From the NCBI GenBank assembly GCA_937920275.1, contig CALGVD010000073.1, forward strand, positions 1 through 38,801: 38,801 nucleotides of DNA. The letters are read 5' to 3'. The DNA comes from an uncultured Pseudomonadota bacterium (lineage in GTDB: Bacteria; Pseudomonadota; Gammaproteobacteria; Steroidobacterales; Steroidobacteraceae). A program made the position numbers and the translations under genes. The notes under the pieces were generated by a model, which saw only the letters and a program-made list of their open reading frames with translations, made no database searches and was not told where the DNA came from. The stretch's first letter is position 1; each line of letters starts with the position of its first letter. Positions 22,580-31,702 of the stretch are shown piece after piece.

Positions 22580-24268
22580 ATGACCGAAACCTTTGCTGAA
22601 CTGTTCGAACAGAGCCTCGCCAATCAACGCATCCGTCCGGGGCAGATCCTCGCCGGCTTCGTGGTGGAGGTCGGCGCCGACATGGTGATCATCAACGTCG
22701 GACTGAAGTCCGAGGCCGTGATCCCGGTGGAGCAGTTCAAGAACGAGCGTGGTGAGATCGAAGTCAAGGCTGGCGACACCGTGGAGGTCGCGCTCGAATC
22801 CGTCGAGGACGGCACCGGCGAGACCCGCTTGTCGCGTGAAAAAGCCAAGCGTGCGCGCACCTGGACGCGCCTCGAAGAAGCCTTCAACAATTCCGAGATC
22901 GTCACCGGCATCATCACCGGTCGCGTCAAGGGCGGGTTCACCGTCGAGATCGAGCATGTCCGCGCGTTCCTGCCCGGTTCGCTCGTCGATGTGCGTCCGG
23001 TCCGTGACACCGCCTACCTCGAGAACAAGCCGCTCGAGTTCAAGGTCATCAAGCTCGACCAGAAGCGCAACAACGTCGTGGTCTCGCGTCGTGCGGTCGT
23101 CGAACAAGAGTTCTCCGCCGAGCGCAGCGCGCTCATGGACAACCTGCAGGAAGGCGCGGTGGTCCGCGGCAACGTCAAGAACCTCACCGACTACGGTGCG
23201 TTCGTGGACCTCGGCGGCATCGACGGCCTGCTGCACATCACCGACATGGCTTGGAAACGCGTCAAGCATCCCTCGGAAGTGGTCAAGGTGGGCGATGAGG
23301 TCGAGGTGCGCATCCTCAAGTTCGATCGCGAGCGTTCGCGCGTCAGCCTCGGGCTGAAGCAGTTGGGCGCCGATCCCTGGGAGAGCATCGGCCGTCGTTA
23401 CCCGCCCAACACCCGCGTGTTCGGCAAGGTCACCAACATCGCCGACTACGGCGCGTTCGTCGAGATCGAGGACGGCGTCGAGGGTCTGGTGCACGTCTCC
23501 GAGATGGATTGGACCAACAAGAACGTCAACCCTGCCAAGGTCGTGCAGACCGGGCAGGAGGTCGAGGTCATGGTGCTCGACTGCGACGAAGAGCGGCGTC
23601 GTATCAGCCTGGGTCTCAAGCAATGCGCCTCCAATCCGTGGCGTGATTTCTCCGAGAACAACAACCGCGGCGACAACGTCTCCGGCCAGATCAAGTCCAT
23701 CACCGACTTCGGCATCTTCATCGGGCTGCCGGGCAACATCGACGGTCTCGTGCACCTCTCCGACATCTCCTGGGACATCCCGGGCGAGGAGGCCGTGCGC
23801 AGCTTCCAGAAGGGCCAGACCATCGAGGCCATGGTCCTCGCCATCGACCCGGAGCGCGAGCGCATCAGCCTCGGCATCAAGCAGCTCGCGAAGGACCCGT
23901 TCGCCGGCTACATCTCCGACAACCCGAAGGGCAGCATCGTGCGCGGGGTGGTCAAGGAAGTCGACGCGCGTGGCGCGATCATCGACCTCGGCAACGGCAT
24001 CGAGGGGCAGCTGCGCTCCTCGGACATCGGTCGTGACCGCGTCGAGGATGCCCGCCAGTTCTTGGGCGTGGGTGATGAGGTCGAGGCGAAGTTCATGGGC
24101 GTCGACCGCAAGACGCGCTCCATCTCGCTCTCGATCAAGGCCAAGGAAGCCCACGAGGAAGCCGAGGCCATGCAGAGCTACCGCTCGGATCAGGGTCCTG
24201 CCGTCTCAGGCACCAGCCTCGGCGAGTTGCTGAAGGCGCAGATCCGCACGGACGCAGACAAGGGTTGA
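22580..24268 (+). CDS. rpsA: 30S ribosomal protein S1
   Basis: S1 binds mRNA and helps load leadered, structured messages onto the 30S subunit. The 562-residue product contains six S1 (OB-fold) repeats at about 19-85, 104-170, 190-258, 275-345, 362-432 and 449-518. The first two are divergent ribosome-binding repeats, and the central ones are classic ([23 protein letters not shown]). The length is as in E. coli (557). No strong Shine-Dalgarno precedes the ATG (only GAGA), which fits the known non-canonical, S1-autoregulated start of rpsA in enterics. The cmk-rpsA-ihfB order is conserved in proteobacteria. Confidence 0.98.
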   Translation: MTETFAELFEQSLANQRIRPGQILAGFVVEVGADMVIINVGLKSEAVIPVEQFKNERGEIEVKAGDTVEVALESVEDGTGETRLSREKAKRARTWTRLEEAFNNSEIVTGIITGRVKGGFTVEIEHVRAFLPGSLVDVRPVRDTAYLENKPLEFKVIKLDQKRNNVVVSRRAVVEQEFSAERSALMDNLQEGAVVRGNVKNLTDYGAFVDLGGIDGLLHITDMAWKRVKHPSEVVKVGDEVEVRILKFDRERSRVSLGLKQLGADPWESIGRRYPPNTRVFGKVTNIADYGAFVEIEDGVEGLVHVSEMDWTNKNVNPAKVVQTGQEVEVMVLDCDEERRRISLGLKQCASNPWRDFSENNNRGDNVSGQIKSITDFGIFIGLPGNIDGLVHLSDISWDIPGEEAVRSFQKGQTIEAMVLAIDPERERISLGIKQLAKDPFAGYISDNPKGSIVRGVVKEVDARGAIIDLGNGIEGQLRSSDIGRDRVEDARQFLGVGDEVEAKFMGVDRKTRSISLSIKAKEAHEEAEAMQSYRSDQGPAVSGTSLGELLKAQIRTDADKG

Positions 24269-24274
24269 CCGGGG

Positions 24275-24303
24275 CCGCACCCCTTCCGTTGGAGGGGGTG
24301 CGG
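24275..24303 (+). terminator. Hairpin terminator after rpsA
   Basis: A 13-bp stem with one G-T pair (arms 24275-24287 and 24291-24303) and a 3-base GTT loop starts 7 bases after the rpsA stop. Only a weak T-containing tail (CGTTCTG) follows. Some read-through to ihfB is possible. Confidence 0.6.
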
Positions 24304-24344
24304 CGTTCTGTGGGCGGTTCAGGCCTTAGCGCGCGGGGCATGGC

Positions 24345-24647
24345 ATGACGAAATCCGAACTCATCGAACTGATCACCGCCAAGCAGAAGCACTTGCCGGC
24401 GAAGGATGTCGAACTCGCGCTCAAGCAGATGCTTGAGATCATGAGCGATGCCTTGGCCGCCGGCGAGCGCATCGAGATCCGGGGTTTCGGCAGTTTTTCT
24501 TTGCATTTTCGGCCGCCGCGGCAGGGGCGAAACCCCAAGACCGGCGAGACGGTCGCTTTGTCGGGCAAGCATGTGCCGCACTTCAAAGCGGGCAAAGACC
24601 TGCGCGAGCGCGTCAATGAAGGCATAGACCGGCCGATCCGCGACTGA
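24345..24647 (+). CDS. ihfB: Integration host factor subunit beta
   Basis: IhfB pairs with IhfA to form the sequence-specific DNA-bending protein used in transcription, replication and recombination. The 100-residue product aligns end to end with E. coli IhfB (MTKSELIE..., [42 protein letters not shown]). The Pro of RNPKTG is the residue that intercalates to kink DNA. The ATG at 24345 is used; another ATG at 24340 is out of frame. No lapA/lapB follows as it does in enterics. Confidence 0.97.
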   Translation: MTKSELIELITAKQKHLPAKDVELALKQMLEIMSDALAAGERIEIRGFGSFSLHFRPPRQGRNPKTGETVALSGKHVPHFKAGKDLRERVNEGIDRPIRD

Positions 24648-24765
24648 TCCCGGCGGTACGCCGTAACGAAATCACCCATTTCTGGTGGTTCGCACCCGAT
24701 TGGGCGCTCGGGTATCAGGTGTCTCATCCCTTAGCCTGTCGATCTCTCCCACGGAGGATCGACCC

Positions 24766-25215
24766 ATGCTGCTTCCCGTTCCCGCCGCATCTCGGGCCTT
24801 GCTTGTCACGCTCCTGCTCGCGTTCGGCTTGGTGTTCTCCGCGCCGCCGAGCCCAGCCCAAGGCGTCGACCTGAACACCGCTGATGTGGCGACGTTGTCG
24901 CGGGAACTCTCCGGCATCGGCGAGGCTCGCGCCCGAGCCATCATCGAGCATCGTCAGCGCCACGGTCCGTTCCGATCTGTGGACGAACTCGCGCTGATCC
25001 GCGGTATCGGTCCTAAAACCATCGAACGCAACCGTGCACGGTTGCGCGTCGTGGTACCGGCCGGTGTGACCGAGCGTTCGGCGGGGGGCGTCCACAGCGG
25101 TAAAGCCCCGCCTGCGGGACGAGCGGTCACCCGCGCAGGTCCCGTCGCACGCCCGCTGCCACGACCCGTCTCGGCCCCGGATGACCTGCCACCGGAGATC
25201 CTCATCGGTCCCTGA
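24766..25215 (+). CDS. Secreted helix-hairpin-helix (ComEA-like) protein
   Basis: The 149-residue product has an N-terminal signal peptide (hydrophobic residues about 11-27, likely cleaved after SPAQG or nearby). A ComEA-type double helix-hairpin-helix DNA-binding domain follows (about 34-95: VDLNTADVATLSRELSGIG...VDELALIRGIGPKTIERN). The tail is Pro/Arg/Ala-rich and probably disordered. ComEA-like periplasmic proteins bind incoming DNA during natural transformation; E. coli YbaV is a similar protein of unclear role. The start is supported by GGAGG at 24753-24757, 8 bases before the ATG. No other competence genes are in the window. Confidence 0.85.
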   Translation: MLLPVPAASRALLVTLLLAFGLVFSAPPSPAQGVDLNTADVATLSRELSGIGEARARAIIEHRQRHGPFRSVDELALIRGIGPKTIERNRARLRVVVPAGVTERSAGGVHSGKAPPAGRAVTRAGPVARPLPRPVSAPDDLPPEILIGP

Positions 25216-25246
25216 GCGCCGGCCGAACTTGCGGTAGAAGGCGCGA

Positions 25247-25252
25247 TACAAT
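25247..25252 (+). promoter_or_regulatory. -10-like TACAAT six bases before the galU start
   Basis: TACAAT matches the -10 consensus at 5 of 6 positions and lies exactly 6 bases before the galU ATG. A start site on the A of the ATG would therefore be expected. There is no Shine-Dalgarno and no well-spaced -35 (a TTGCGG at 25229 is only 12 bases away). Confidence 0.4.
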
Positions 25253-25258
25253 GGGCGG

Positions 25259-26203
25259 ATGAGAAACCGTGCGCTGATCGAGACGGCCGTGTTCCCGGTG
25301 GCGGGCCGCGGTACGCGATTCTTGCCCGCCACCAAGGCGAGCCCGAAGGAGATGCTGCCGGTGGTCGACAAGCCACTGATCCAGTACGCGGTGGAGGAGG
25401 CGTTGGCCGCCGGTGCCCGGCGATTGGTGTTCATCACCGGTGCCTCCAAGCGGGCGATCGAGGACCACTTCGACTCCGACCAGGAACTGGAGGGGCTGCT
25501 GCGCCGTCAGGGCAAGTCCGAGCTGCTGCGTCAGCTGCGCAGCGTGCTGCCGAGCTACGCGACCTGCATCTACATCCGCCAGCCGGCGCCGCTCGGGCTC
25601 GGTCATGCCGTGCTTTGCGCACGACCGGCGGTGGGCGATCAGCCGTTCTTCGTTCATCTCGCCGACGATCTCATCGATGCACAGACGCCGGTGCTCGCGC
25701 AGATGGCGGCGGTGCACGCCGCGCGTGGCGGCAGCGTGATCGGTTGCCAGACGGTGCCGCGCGCGGAGACCGACCGATACGGCATCGTGGCGACCCAGGG
25801 CCGGGGCGTGACGCAGCGCATCACCGCGATCGTCGAGAAGCCGAAACCCGCGCAGGCGCCCTCGACGCTGGCGGTCGTCGGGCGTTATCTCTTGATGCCG
25901 CGGGTGTTCGACCATCTGGCGCGCATCGGCCGCGGCGCCGGTGGCGAGATCCAACTCACCGACGGCATCTCGCGCTTGTTGGGCGATGAGGCGGTGTACG
26001 CCCATCGGTTCGAGGGTCGGCGCTATGACTGCGGCAGCAAGTTAGGCTATCTGCAGGCGACGGTCGCCTATGCGCTCGCGCATCCGGAACTCGGGACGCC
26101 GTTCCGCGCCCACTTGCGCAGCGTCGTCTCGGGTCGCGCCGCCGCTGGCCGGCGTGGGTCGACCAGATCAGGGTCGACCAGATCAGGGTCGACCAAGGAA
26201 TAG
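25259..26203 (+). CDS. galU: UTP-glucose-1-phosphate uridylyltransferase
   Basis: GalU makes UDP-glucose from UTP and glucose-1-phosphate for envelope polysaccharides and glycogen/trehalose metabolism. The 314-residue product has the nucleotidyltransferase signature [17 protein letters not shown] (16-32), [21 protein letters not shown], the ADD metal motif (HLADDLID), EKPKP and GEIQLTDGI. The last 15 residues are a low-complexity repeat ([15 protein letters not shown]) encoded by a 15-base tandem repeat and lie outside the fold. The gene overlaps the convergent patatin gene by 21 bases. Confidence 0.96.
   Translation: MRNRALIETAVFPVAGRGTRFLPATKASPKEMLPVVDKPLIQYAVEEALAAGARRLVFITGASKRAIEDHFDSDQELEGLLRRQGKSELLRQLRSVLPSYATCIYIRQPAPLGLGHAVLCARPAVGDQPFFVHLADDLIDAQTPVLAQMAAVHAARGGSVIGCQTVPRAETDRYGIVATQGRGVTQRITAIVEKPKPAQAPSTLAVVGRYLLMPRVFDHLARIGRGAGGEIQLTDGISRLLGDEAVYAHRFEGRRYDCGSKLGYLQATVAYALAHPELGTPFRAHLRSVVSGRAAAGRRGSTRSGSTRSGSTKE
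26156..26200 (+). repeat. 15-base tandem repeat, three units, at the galU 3' end
   Basis: Units GGGTCGACCAGATCA at 26156-26170 and 26171-26185 are identical. A third, partly diverged unit (26186-26200) begins GGGTCGACCA. It encodes (G)[14 protein letters not shown] at the GalU C-terminus, and the stop codon of the convergent patatin gene lies at the end of the second unit. Each unit contains the palindrome GGTCGACC. Confidence 0.9.
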
Positions 26204-28456
26204 GTAGTAGGCGCGCTCTCCGCCTTCGCCGATCCCCACAGCGAGGTAAAGCGGGCCGAGCGCAGTGTCGGTCGAGAGGAAGGCGGACCCCGCCATCACC
26301 CATTCGCGTTTCCGGCCGATCTCAAGGACATTGACCGTCGGCGAGGCGACATTGAGCCGTTCGGACACCTCACCGACCTCCAGCGAACCGCCGGCATAAA
26401 AGCCTTTGACCACCGCGCCGCTTGCGCCGATCTGGTACGCGTAGACGGCACGGCCGAAGCTCGCGCGATTGGACTGGAACTGGCGATCGCCGAAACCGGA
26501 GAGATTCTGGAAGCCCCCGAGAGTGAAGGCCTCGACGAGCGGTAGGGTGCTGCCGAAGGCGTTGCCATGCCGCGCCGAGAGGGCGAGGCTGTGCCGGTCT
26601 CGTCCGAAGGCTTGCTGCAATTCCACGCTGCCCTTGCGATAGGGGACATCGTCGCCGAAGACATCGAAGGATTGCTCGTAGGACGCGCTCAGGAAGCGCC
26701 CGGAGCGCGGGAAGTCCCAGTCATCGAGGCGATCGACGGTGTAGCGCAGCAGCGCCGCGGTACCGGTCTGCGTGTTGGTACCGTAGTCGATGCCGCTTTG
26801 GCGGCGCAGGTCGTACCACGACCGCTGCACCGCGAAGAGCACCTCGGAGTCCGTGAAGAATCGGCTGCGCACGCCGACGCCGGTCCGCAGCACCGAGTTG
26901 CGGTAGGTGGCGACCGCTTCGTCATCGAGGTACAGGGTATCTACCCGGCGACGGGCATCGACATAGACGCTGCCGAGCCACTGACGCTGCAGGTCGACCG
27001 GCTGCAGCAGCTCGCTGCGTACGCCCATCACATCGCCGACTGCGACCGACGAACGCCACTCAAGGCCTTTGCGGTTGAGCCAGGTGACGCGCAGGTCGCC
27101 GTAGAGGTTGAAGCCGCTCTCGCCCTCGAGATCGGTGCTGAGCGTCGTGCCGAAACGCAGGTAATTCGGGCCCCAGGATTTCTCCTTGGGTTCGATGATC
27201 ACGCTGTCTTTTCCCGCCCGCGACTCGGTGCGCAGGGTCACCTGCTGGAAATCGTCGGTGGCATACAGCGCTTCGACCGCGCGGTCGATGAGCTCGGCCG
27301 GGGGTGCCGTATCGCGGACCGCGGCGAACACCGCCTCGACGCTTGCAGGGTCGACATGTTTCAAGCCGGAGGTATCGAGCCGTACGGCCACCGACTCCGG
27401 TGCGACCACGCTGCGGGTCGGCAGATGGGCGGCACGCCAGGCCTGCCATTCGGCCTCGGGCGCTGCGAACCGTGCCAGACGGTCTGCGACTTGGCGCGCC
27501 GCGCGCTCGCCGATCTCGACGGTGGTCCATGCTTCCTTGAAATTGGCGGCGCTGTAGTCGCCGAGTTCGGGTGTCACCAGCACATCTTCGGGTCGGAGCT
27601 CGGCGAGCGAGGTGTTCACATTCTGGTCGGTGAGGATGTTGATCATCTGCGAGGTCACGCCCACCAACGACTCCACCTGCTCGCGCGGCATCAGCGTGGT
27701 GCCGAGGTTCACGGCGATGATCCTGCGGGCGCCCATGTTCCTTGCGATGTCGATGCCGAGGTTGCGGACCAGCCCGCCATCGACCAGCAAGCGACCCTCG
27801 ATCTCCTGCGGCGCGAAGGCGCCCGGGACCGACATGCTGGCGCGCACGGCGGCATTGAGACTGCCCTTGTCGAGCACGACCATCTTGCCCGTGGTGATGT
27901 CCGTCGCGATGGCGCGGAACGGGATGGGGAGTTCATCGAAGCTGGCGCGGGTCACCGGCGGCCCGAGCAGCAGCTGCAGAAAGCCCTCGAGCTGCTGACC
28001 GATGACAGCCCCGCCCGGCAGCAGCGCGCCGCGCGTGCCGACTCCGATCTCTGCGCCGATGGCGCGCTCACGCTCGAGCTCTTTGCTGCGCCAGGATCGC
28101 CGTGCGCGCGCCGGTTCGTCGCCGAGGACGATGTCCCAGTTGGCGGTGCGCAGGGCGTCTTCCATCTCGGCTGTCGTCGTCCCGGAGACATACGATGCAC
28201 CGACGATCGATCCCATGCTGGTGCCGACCACGCAGTCGATCGGGACGCGCAGTTCCTCGAGGACTTTCAGCACGCCGACATGTGCCGCGCCGCGGGCGCC
28301 GCCGCCGCTCAGTACGAGGCAGGTCTTGGGGCGTCCGGCCTCTGCCGCCTGGGCTACGGTCGACCCACCCAGCGCTGCGCTGAGGAGGCCGATGAGGAGG
28401 GCCACGGGGACGAGCAGCGCTCTGGAATGTTGCAGGAATACTACGGATGCGGACAT
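26183..28456 (-). CDS. Patatin-like phospholipase with POTRA and outer-membrane barrel (PlpD type, type Vd secretion)
   Basis: The 757-residue product has a signal peptide (about 1-38) and a patatin lipase domain (about 43-335) with oxyanion-hole GGGARG (51-56), nucleophile Ser80 in GTSMG and Asp226 in DGG. A POTRA-like region follows (about 365-435, [22 protein letters not shown] and following), then a C-terminal BamA/TpsB-like beta-barrel (about 450-757) ending YYLFLGRP. This matches Pseudomonas PlpD (728 residues), a class-A phospholipase that carries its own outer-membrane translocator. The start ATG at 28454-28456 gives the signal peptide; 68 further upstream codons are open but lie across the divergent promoter. 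All catalytic residues are kept. Confidence 0.9.
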   Translation of the reverse strand: MSASVVFLQHSRALLVPVALLIGLLSAALGGSTVAQAAEAGRPKTCLVLSGGGARGAAHVGVLKVLEELRVPIDCVVGTSMGSIVGASYVSGTTTAEMEDALRTANWDIVLGDEPARARRSWRSKELERERAIGAEIGVGTRGALLPGGAVIGQQLEGFLQLLLGPPVTRASFDELPIPFRAIATDITTGKMVVLDKGSLNAAVRASMSVPGAFAPQEIEGRLLVDGGLVRNLGIDIARNMGARRIIAVNLGTTLMPREQVESLVGVTSQMINILTDQNVNTSLAELRPEDVLVTPELGDYSAANFKEAWTTVEIGERAARQVADRLARFAAPEAEWQAWRAAHLPTRSVVAPESVAVRLDTSGLKHVDPASVEAVFAAVRDTAPPAELIDRAVEALYATDDFQQVTLRTESRAGKDSVIIEPKEKSWGPNYLRFGTTLSTDLEGESGFNLYGDLRVTWLNRKGLEWRSSVAVGDVMGVRSELLQPVDLQRQWLGSVYVDARRRVDTLYLDDEAVATYRNSVLRTGVGVRSRFFTDSEVLFAVQRSWYDLRRQSGIDYGTNTQTGTAALLRYTVDRLDDWDFPRSGRFLSASYEQSFDVFGDDVPYRKGSVELQQAFGRDRHSLALSARHGNAFGSTLPLVEAFTLGGFQNLSGFGDRQFQSNRASFGRAVYAYQIGASGAVVKGFYAGGSLEVGEVSERLNVASPTVNVLEIGRKREWVMAGSAFLSTDTALGPLYLAVGIGEGGERAYYLFLGRP

Positions 28457-28519
28457 AAGGCCACAATGGTATCGTTTATCGACGTTTTCTACGATCCAAT
28501 GTGTGTAGGAGTCTGATCG

Positions 28520-29665
28520 ATGCTGCCGTATGTGTCCCCTTGGATGGATGATGATCTGTCGGTCTTCCGCGAGACCGTCTCCCGTTTCGTCGAGGCCGAG
28601 ATGGTGCCGAACGACCCGAAGTGGCGGGCGCAGCACGGGGTCGGCAAGGAGATCTGGCACAAGGCAGGCGAGACCGGGCTCCTCTGCCTCGATCTACCGG
28701 CGGAATACGGCTGCGGCGGCGGCGATTTCCGCCACGAGGTCGTGTTCTATGAAGAACTGTCCCGTCGGGGCCTCTCGGGCTTCGGGCAGGGCGTCCACAG
28801 CATGTGCGCCCACTATGTCGCCAACTACGGCACCGAGGCGCAGAAGCAGCGTTGGCTGCCGCGGATGGCGCGCGGCGAACTGATCGGCGCGATCGCCATG
28901 ACCGAGCCGGGCGCCGGGTCCGACCTGCAAGGCATCCGCACCCGCGCCGTGCTCGAGGGCGATCACTACCGCATCAATGGTTCAAAGATATTCATCACCA
29001 ACGGCGGGCAGGCCTCGCTGCTGATGCTGGTCACGCGCACCAACACCGAAGACCGCAAGCGCGGCCTGTCGCTGATCATGGTCGAGACGGAGAACCTGCC
29101 CGGTTACCGCGTCGGCCGTGTGCTCGACAAGATGGGCATGCCGGCGCAGGACACCGCCGAACTCTTCTTCGAGGATGTGCGCGTGCCCGCGGACTGCCGC
29201 CTCGGGGCTGAGGAAGGCCTCGGGATGTATCAGTTGATGGGCGATCTGCCCTACGAGCGCCTCGTCATCGCACTCTGCGGCGTCGGCGCGATGGAAGGTG
29301 CGGTCGCCGAAACCTCGAAGTATGTGAAGGAGCGGAAGGCCTTCGGTCAGGTCATCGGCCAGATGCAGCACATCCGTTTCAAGCTCGCCGAGTGCGCGAC
29401 CATCACGCGCGTCGCGCGGGTGTTCGTCGATGATTGCATCGTGAAGCTGATGCAGGGCAAGCTCGACAACGAGACGGCTTCGATGGCGAAGTATTGGGTC
29501 ACCGACATGCAGCAGCAGGTCATCGACGAATGCGTGCAGTTGCACGGCGGCTACGGCTACATGAACGAGTACCTCGTCTGCCGCATGTTCGCCGACTCGC
29601 GCGTACAGCGTATCTACGGCGGCACCAACGAGATCATGAAAGAACTGATCTCGCGGTCGGTCTGA
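28520..29665 (+). CDS. Acyl-CoA dehydrogenase, long-chain/isovaleryl-type active site
   Basis: This FAD enzyme introduces the alpha-beta double bond in acyl-CoA. The 381-residue product has the FAD/substrate motifs AMTEPGAGSDLQGI and YRINGSKIFITNG, KERKAFGQVIGQMQHIRFKLAE and QLHGGYGYMNEY. At the usual catalytic-base position of the YEGT motif it has Gly367 (IYGGTNEIMKELI). This is the same as in long-chain acyl-CoA dehydrogenases, where the base is a Glu in an earlier helix, here Glu246 in LPYERLVIA. So it should be active, but in the long-chain/branched-chain class. AGGAG at 28507-28511 supports the start. The next gene begins within its stop codon (TGATG). Confidence 0.93.
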   Translation: MLPYVSPWMDDDLSVFRETVSRFVEAEMVPNDPKWRAQHGVGKEIWHKAGETGLLCLDLPAEYGCGGGDFRHEVVFYEELSRRGLSGFGQGVHSMCAHYVANYGTEAQKQRWLPRMARGELIGAIAMTEPGAGSDLQGIRTRAVLEGDHYRINGSKIFITNGGQASLLMLVTRTNTEDRKRGLSLIMVETENLPGYRVGRVLDKMGMPAQDTAELFFEDVRVPADCRLGAEEGLGMYQLMGDLPYERLVIALCGVGAMEGAVAETSKYVKERKAFGQVIGQMQHIRFKLAECATITRVARVFVDDCIVKLMQGKLDNETASMAKYWVTDMQQQVIDECVQLHGGYGYMNEYLVCRMFADSRVQRIYGGTNEIMKELISRSV

Positions 29666-30318
29666 TGGCAGGCGGGTTGCGTGGCGGGATGATCGGAATC
29701 GTGATCGCGGCGGCGGCGATCGCGCTCGGCCTCGGCTGGCTTGCGCAGCGCCTCGATGGCGACAAGCGCGAGGTCCGCAGCAGCATCGTCGCGCCCGAGA
29801 AACCTATCGTCATGCGCACCCGGGGCGGTCTGCTCGAGGTCGCGACCGTGCGTGCGCTTGAACGCTTCACCCGCGAGGACTCGCGCGACTTCTGGGGCAT
29901 CGATCTTGGCACCACGGTGTCGCAGATCCAGGTCCCCGTGACCTACCGGTTCCATATCGAGATGGCCCGCGAGTGGCCGATCGAGGTCCGTGGCCTCACC
30001 GCCATCGCCCGAGCCCCCGCCATCAAGCCCTCGCTGCCCGTGGCCTTCGACACCACGCTCATGGAGAAATACACCCGGGCCGGCTGGGCGCGCTTCAACA
30101 AGGAAGAGAACCTCGAGGCGCTGCAGCGATCGATGACCCCGACACTGGCGGCGCGCGCCTCCGGAGACGCTTACCGCGGGCTCGCCGAGGAGGCCGCGCG
30201 GAAGACGATCGCCGAGTTCATCACCATCTGGTTGTTGAAGGAAACCGACTGGAAGCGCGATCCCGCCCACAAGGTGGTGGTGCTGTTCCCCGGCGAAGCG
30301 CGGCCACCGCTGCCATAA
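29665..30318 (+). CDS. Membrane-anchored protein of unknown function (possibly DUF4230-like)
   Basis: I do not recognise this gene with confidence. The 217-residue product has one N-terminal hydrophobic segment (about 7-27, GMIGIVIAAAAIALGLGWLA), then a mostly soluble domain containing IVMRTRGGLLEVATVRALERF and VPVTYRFHIEMAREWPIEV. Helical C-terminal parts with many Ala, Glu and Lys follow. The layout (anchor, beta-rich part, helical part, Lys/Trp segment) recalls DUF4230 proteins, which is only a suggestion. It overlaps the acyl-CoA dehydrogenase stop by one base (TGATG), so translation is coupled, but no functional link is known. Confidence 0.7.
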   Translation: MAGGLRGGMIGIVIAAAAIALGLGWLAQRLDGDKREVRSSIVAPEKPIVMRTRGGLLEVATVRALERFTREDSRDFWGIDLGTTVSQIQVPVTYRFHIEMAREWPIEVRGLTAIARAPAIKPSLPVAFDTTLMEKYTRAGWARFNKEENLEALQRSMTPTLAARASGDAYRGLAEEAARKTIAEFITIWLLKETDWKRDPAHKVVVLFPGEARPPLP

Positions 30319-30367
30319 TCTCGCCGGCGGGGGTGGCCCCGCCTATCGTCCGCAGAAGGAGTTGCGC

Positions 30368-30916
30368 ATGGCCCTCGACCTCGTGCCCACCGGCAAGGAC
30401 GTCCCGAACGACGTCAACGTCATCATCGAGATCCCGAAGGACGCCGAACCCGTCAAGTACGAGGTGGACAAGGCGACCGGCGCGATCTTCGTCGACCGCA
30501 TCCTCTCGACGCCGATGCGCTACCCCTGCAACTACGGCTACATCCCGCACACGCTGTGCGGCGACGGCGATCCGGCCGATGTGCTCGTCATCCTGCCGCT
30601 GCCGCTCGTGCCCGGGTCGGTCATCCGCTGCCGTCCGGTGGGCGTGATGATGATGCAGGACGAGGCCGGCTCCGACGAGAAACTGCTCGCCGTGCCCGTC
30701 GACAAGGTCTTCAACGGCTACAGCCATGTCCACGACATCGGTCAGGTGTCCAAGCACTGGCTGGAGCGCATCGGCCACTTCTTCCAGCACTACAAAGATC
30801 TCGAGCCCGGCAAATGGGTCAAGATCAGCGGCTGGGGCGATGCGGCGGCGGCGCGCACCATCATCGAGGAGGCGGTGTCCCGCTTCAACGCCTCGCCAGA
30901 CAAGCCGAACTTCTGA
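30368..30916 (+). CDS. ppa: Inorganic pyrophosphatase, family I
   Basis: It hydrolyses pyrophosphate to phosphate and pulls biosynthetic reactions forward. The 182-residue cytosolic enzyme has the family I signature DGDPADVLVI with its metal-binding Asp residues, the upstream KYEVDKATGAIFVDRIL and MRYPCNYGYIP, and DEKLLAVP. The length is as expected (E. coli 176). The ATG at 30368 is preceded by AAGGAG (30356-30361); an in-frame TTG two codons earlier is less likely. Confidence 0.97.
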   Translation: MALDLVPTGKDVPNDVNVIIEIPKDAEPVKYEVDKATGAIFVDRILSTPMRYPCNYGYIPHTLCGDGDPADVLVILPLPLVPGSVIRCRPVGVMMMQDEAGSDEKLLAVPVDKVFNGYSHVHDIGQVSKHWLERIGHFFQHYKDLEPGKWVKISGWGDAAAARTIIEEAVSRFNASPDKPNF

Positions 30917-31042
30917 GGTCGGGGTCGGCGGGCGGCACCGGCCGTCCAGCCGGCTGAACCGTCCGCATTGATTGCGGCACCATTGTCTGCCCAAGATGAG
31001 CGTCGCGGATTCGTCCCGCAAGGTTCATCTGGGAGAAGACCA

Positions 31043-31675
31043 ATGAGTACACACCATATCGGCGTGCAGATGAAGGTCCAGGACGGCAACGAGCAGGCCT
31101 ACCTCGACTGGTTGGCCGATGACGCGCCGGTGCTTGCCAAGGTCTTCGGTCGCGTCGGCATCCATTCCAAGACTGTGCTGATGAACGGGTCGTACATCAT
31201 CGCCCATTACGGCGCCGATTCGCCGGCGGCAGTGGGGGAAGCCTTCCAGACACCGGAAGCGGTCGCGATGCTGACCGGGCGATTGGGTGCGCTGCTCGAT
31301 CCCTCGTTCGCGCCGATCTTCTACACGGAGGAACTGCGCTGGACCAAGCCGGTAGCAGGTCCCCTGCAGCATGCAGCGATCGCGCTCAACCTTAAGCCGG
31401 GTCAGGAAGCCAACTATCTCGATTGGGTGCGCAACCGCGCCAAGGCACAGTTCAACGATCTTTGGGGTCGCTTCGACATCCGCGTCAAGGAAGTGCTGGT
31501 GAGCGGTTCGAACGTCATCTCGTTCTACGAGATCAAGGATCCGTCGCGGATCCTGCCGAGCTTCGGCGAGCCTGAGGCCATCGCTGCCATGCAGTCGGAC
31601 CTCGGTACGATGCTCGACATCGCGGCCGACAAGCCGCCGGCGTTCTTCACCGAAGCGTTCCACTGGCACGACTGA
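31043..31675 (+). CDS. Internally duplicated small protein (two alpha-beta repeats), function unknown
   Basis: The 210-residue product consists of two similar halves of about 100 residues. Half 1 (7-96) has QMKVQDGNEQAYLDWLADDA, GSYIIAHYGAD and PIFYTEELRW. Half 2 (105-206) has ALNLKPGQEANYLDWVRNRA, GSNVISFYEIKD and PAFFTEAFHW. The pattern (strand, loop, YLDW helix, two strands, helix, FFTE strand) suggests a ferredoxin-like or dimeric alpha-beta-barrel fold, so one chain would make a pseudo-dimer. There is no signal peptide. GGGAG 7 bases upstream supports the start. It converges on the lipoyl-VOC gene with 27 bases between. I do not recognise a named family. Confidence 0.75.
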   Translation: MSTHHIGVQMKVQDGNEQAYLDWLADDAPVLAKVFGRVGIHSKTVLMNGSYIIAHYGADSPAAVGEAFQTPEAVAMLTGRLGALLDPSFAPIFYTEELRWTKPVAGPLQHAAIALNLKPGQEANYLDWVRNRAKAQFNDLWGRFDIRVKEVLVSGSNVISFYEIKDPSRILPSFGEPEAIAAMQSDLGTMLDIAADKPPAFFTEAFHWHD

Positions 31676-31684
31676 GCGTCATGC

Positions 31685-31700
31685 CCGCGGAGCGCCGCGG
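31685..31700. terminator. Short hairpin between convergent genes
   Basis: CCGCGG-AGCG-CCGCGG gives a 6-bp stem with a 4-base loop in the 27-base gap between two converging genes. It has no T-run. It may act weakly in both directions. Confidence 0.3.
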
Positions 31701-31702
31701 TC

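Noticed and set aside
22541-24154. A 537-codon minus-strand frame opposite rpsA
   Set aside because: It mirrors the S1 repeats (repeated Val-Asp-His-rich blocks) and has no independent family signature.
26567-28516. A 649-codon plus-strand frame opposite the patatin gene
   Set aside because: The minus-strand patatin-barrel protein explains the region with intact catalytic motifs.
29606-29638. Acyl-CoA dehydrogenase thought to be inactive because YEGT reads YGGT
   Set aside because: Long-chain and isovaleryl types normally lack Glu there and use a Glu in an earlier helix, which is present here (Glu246).
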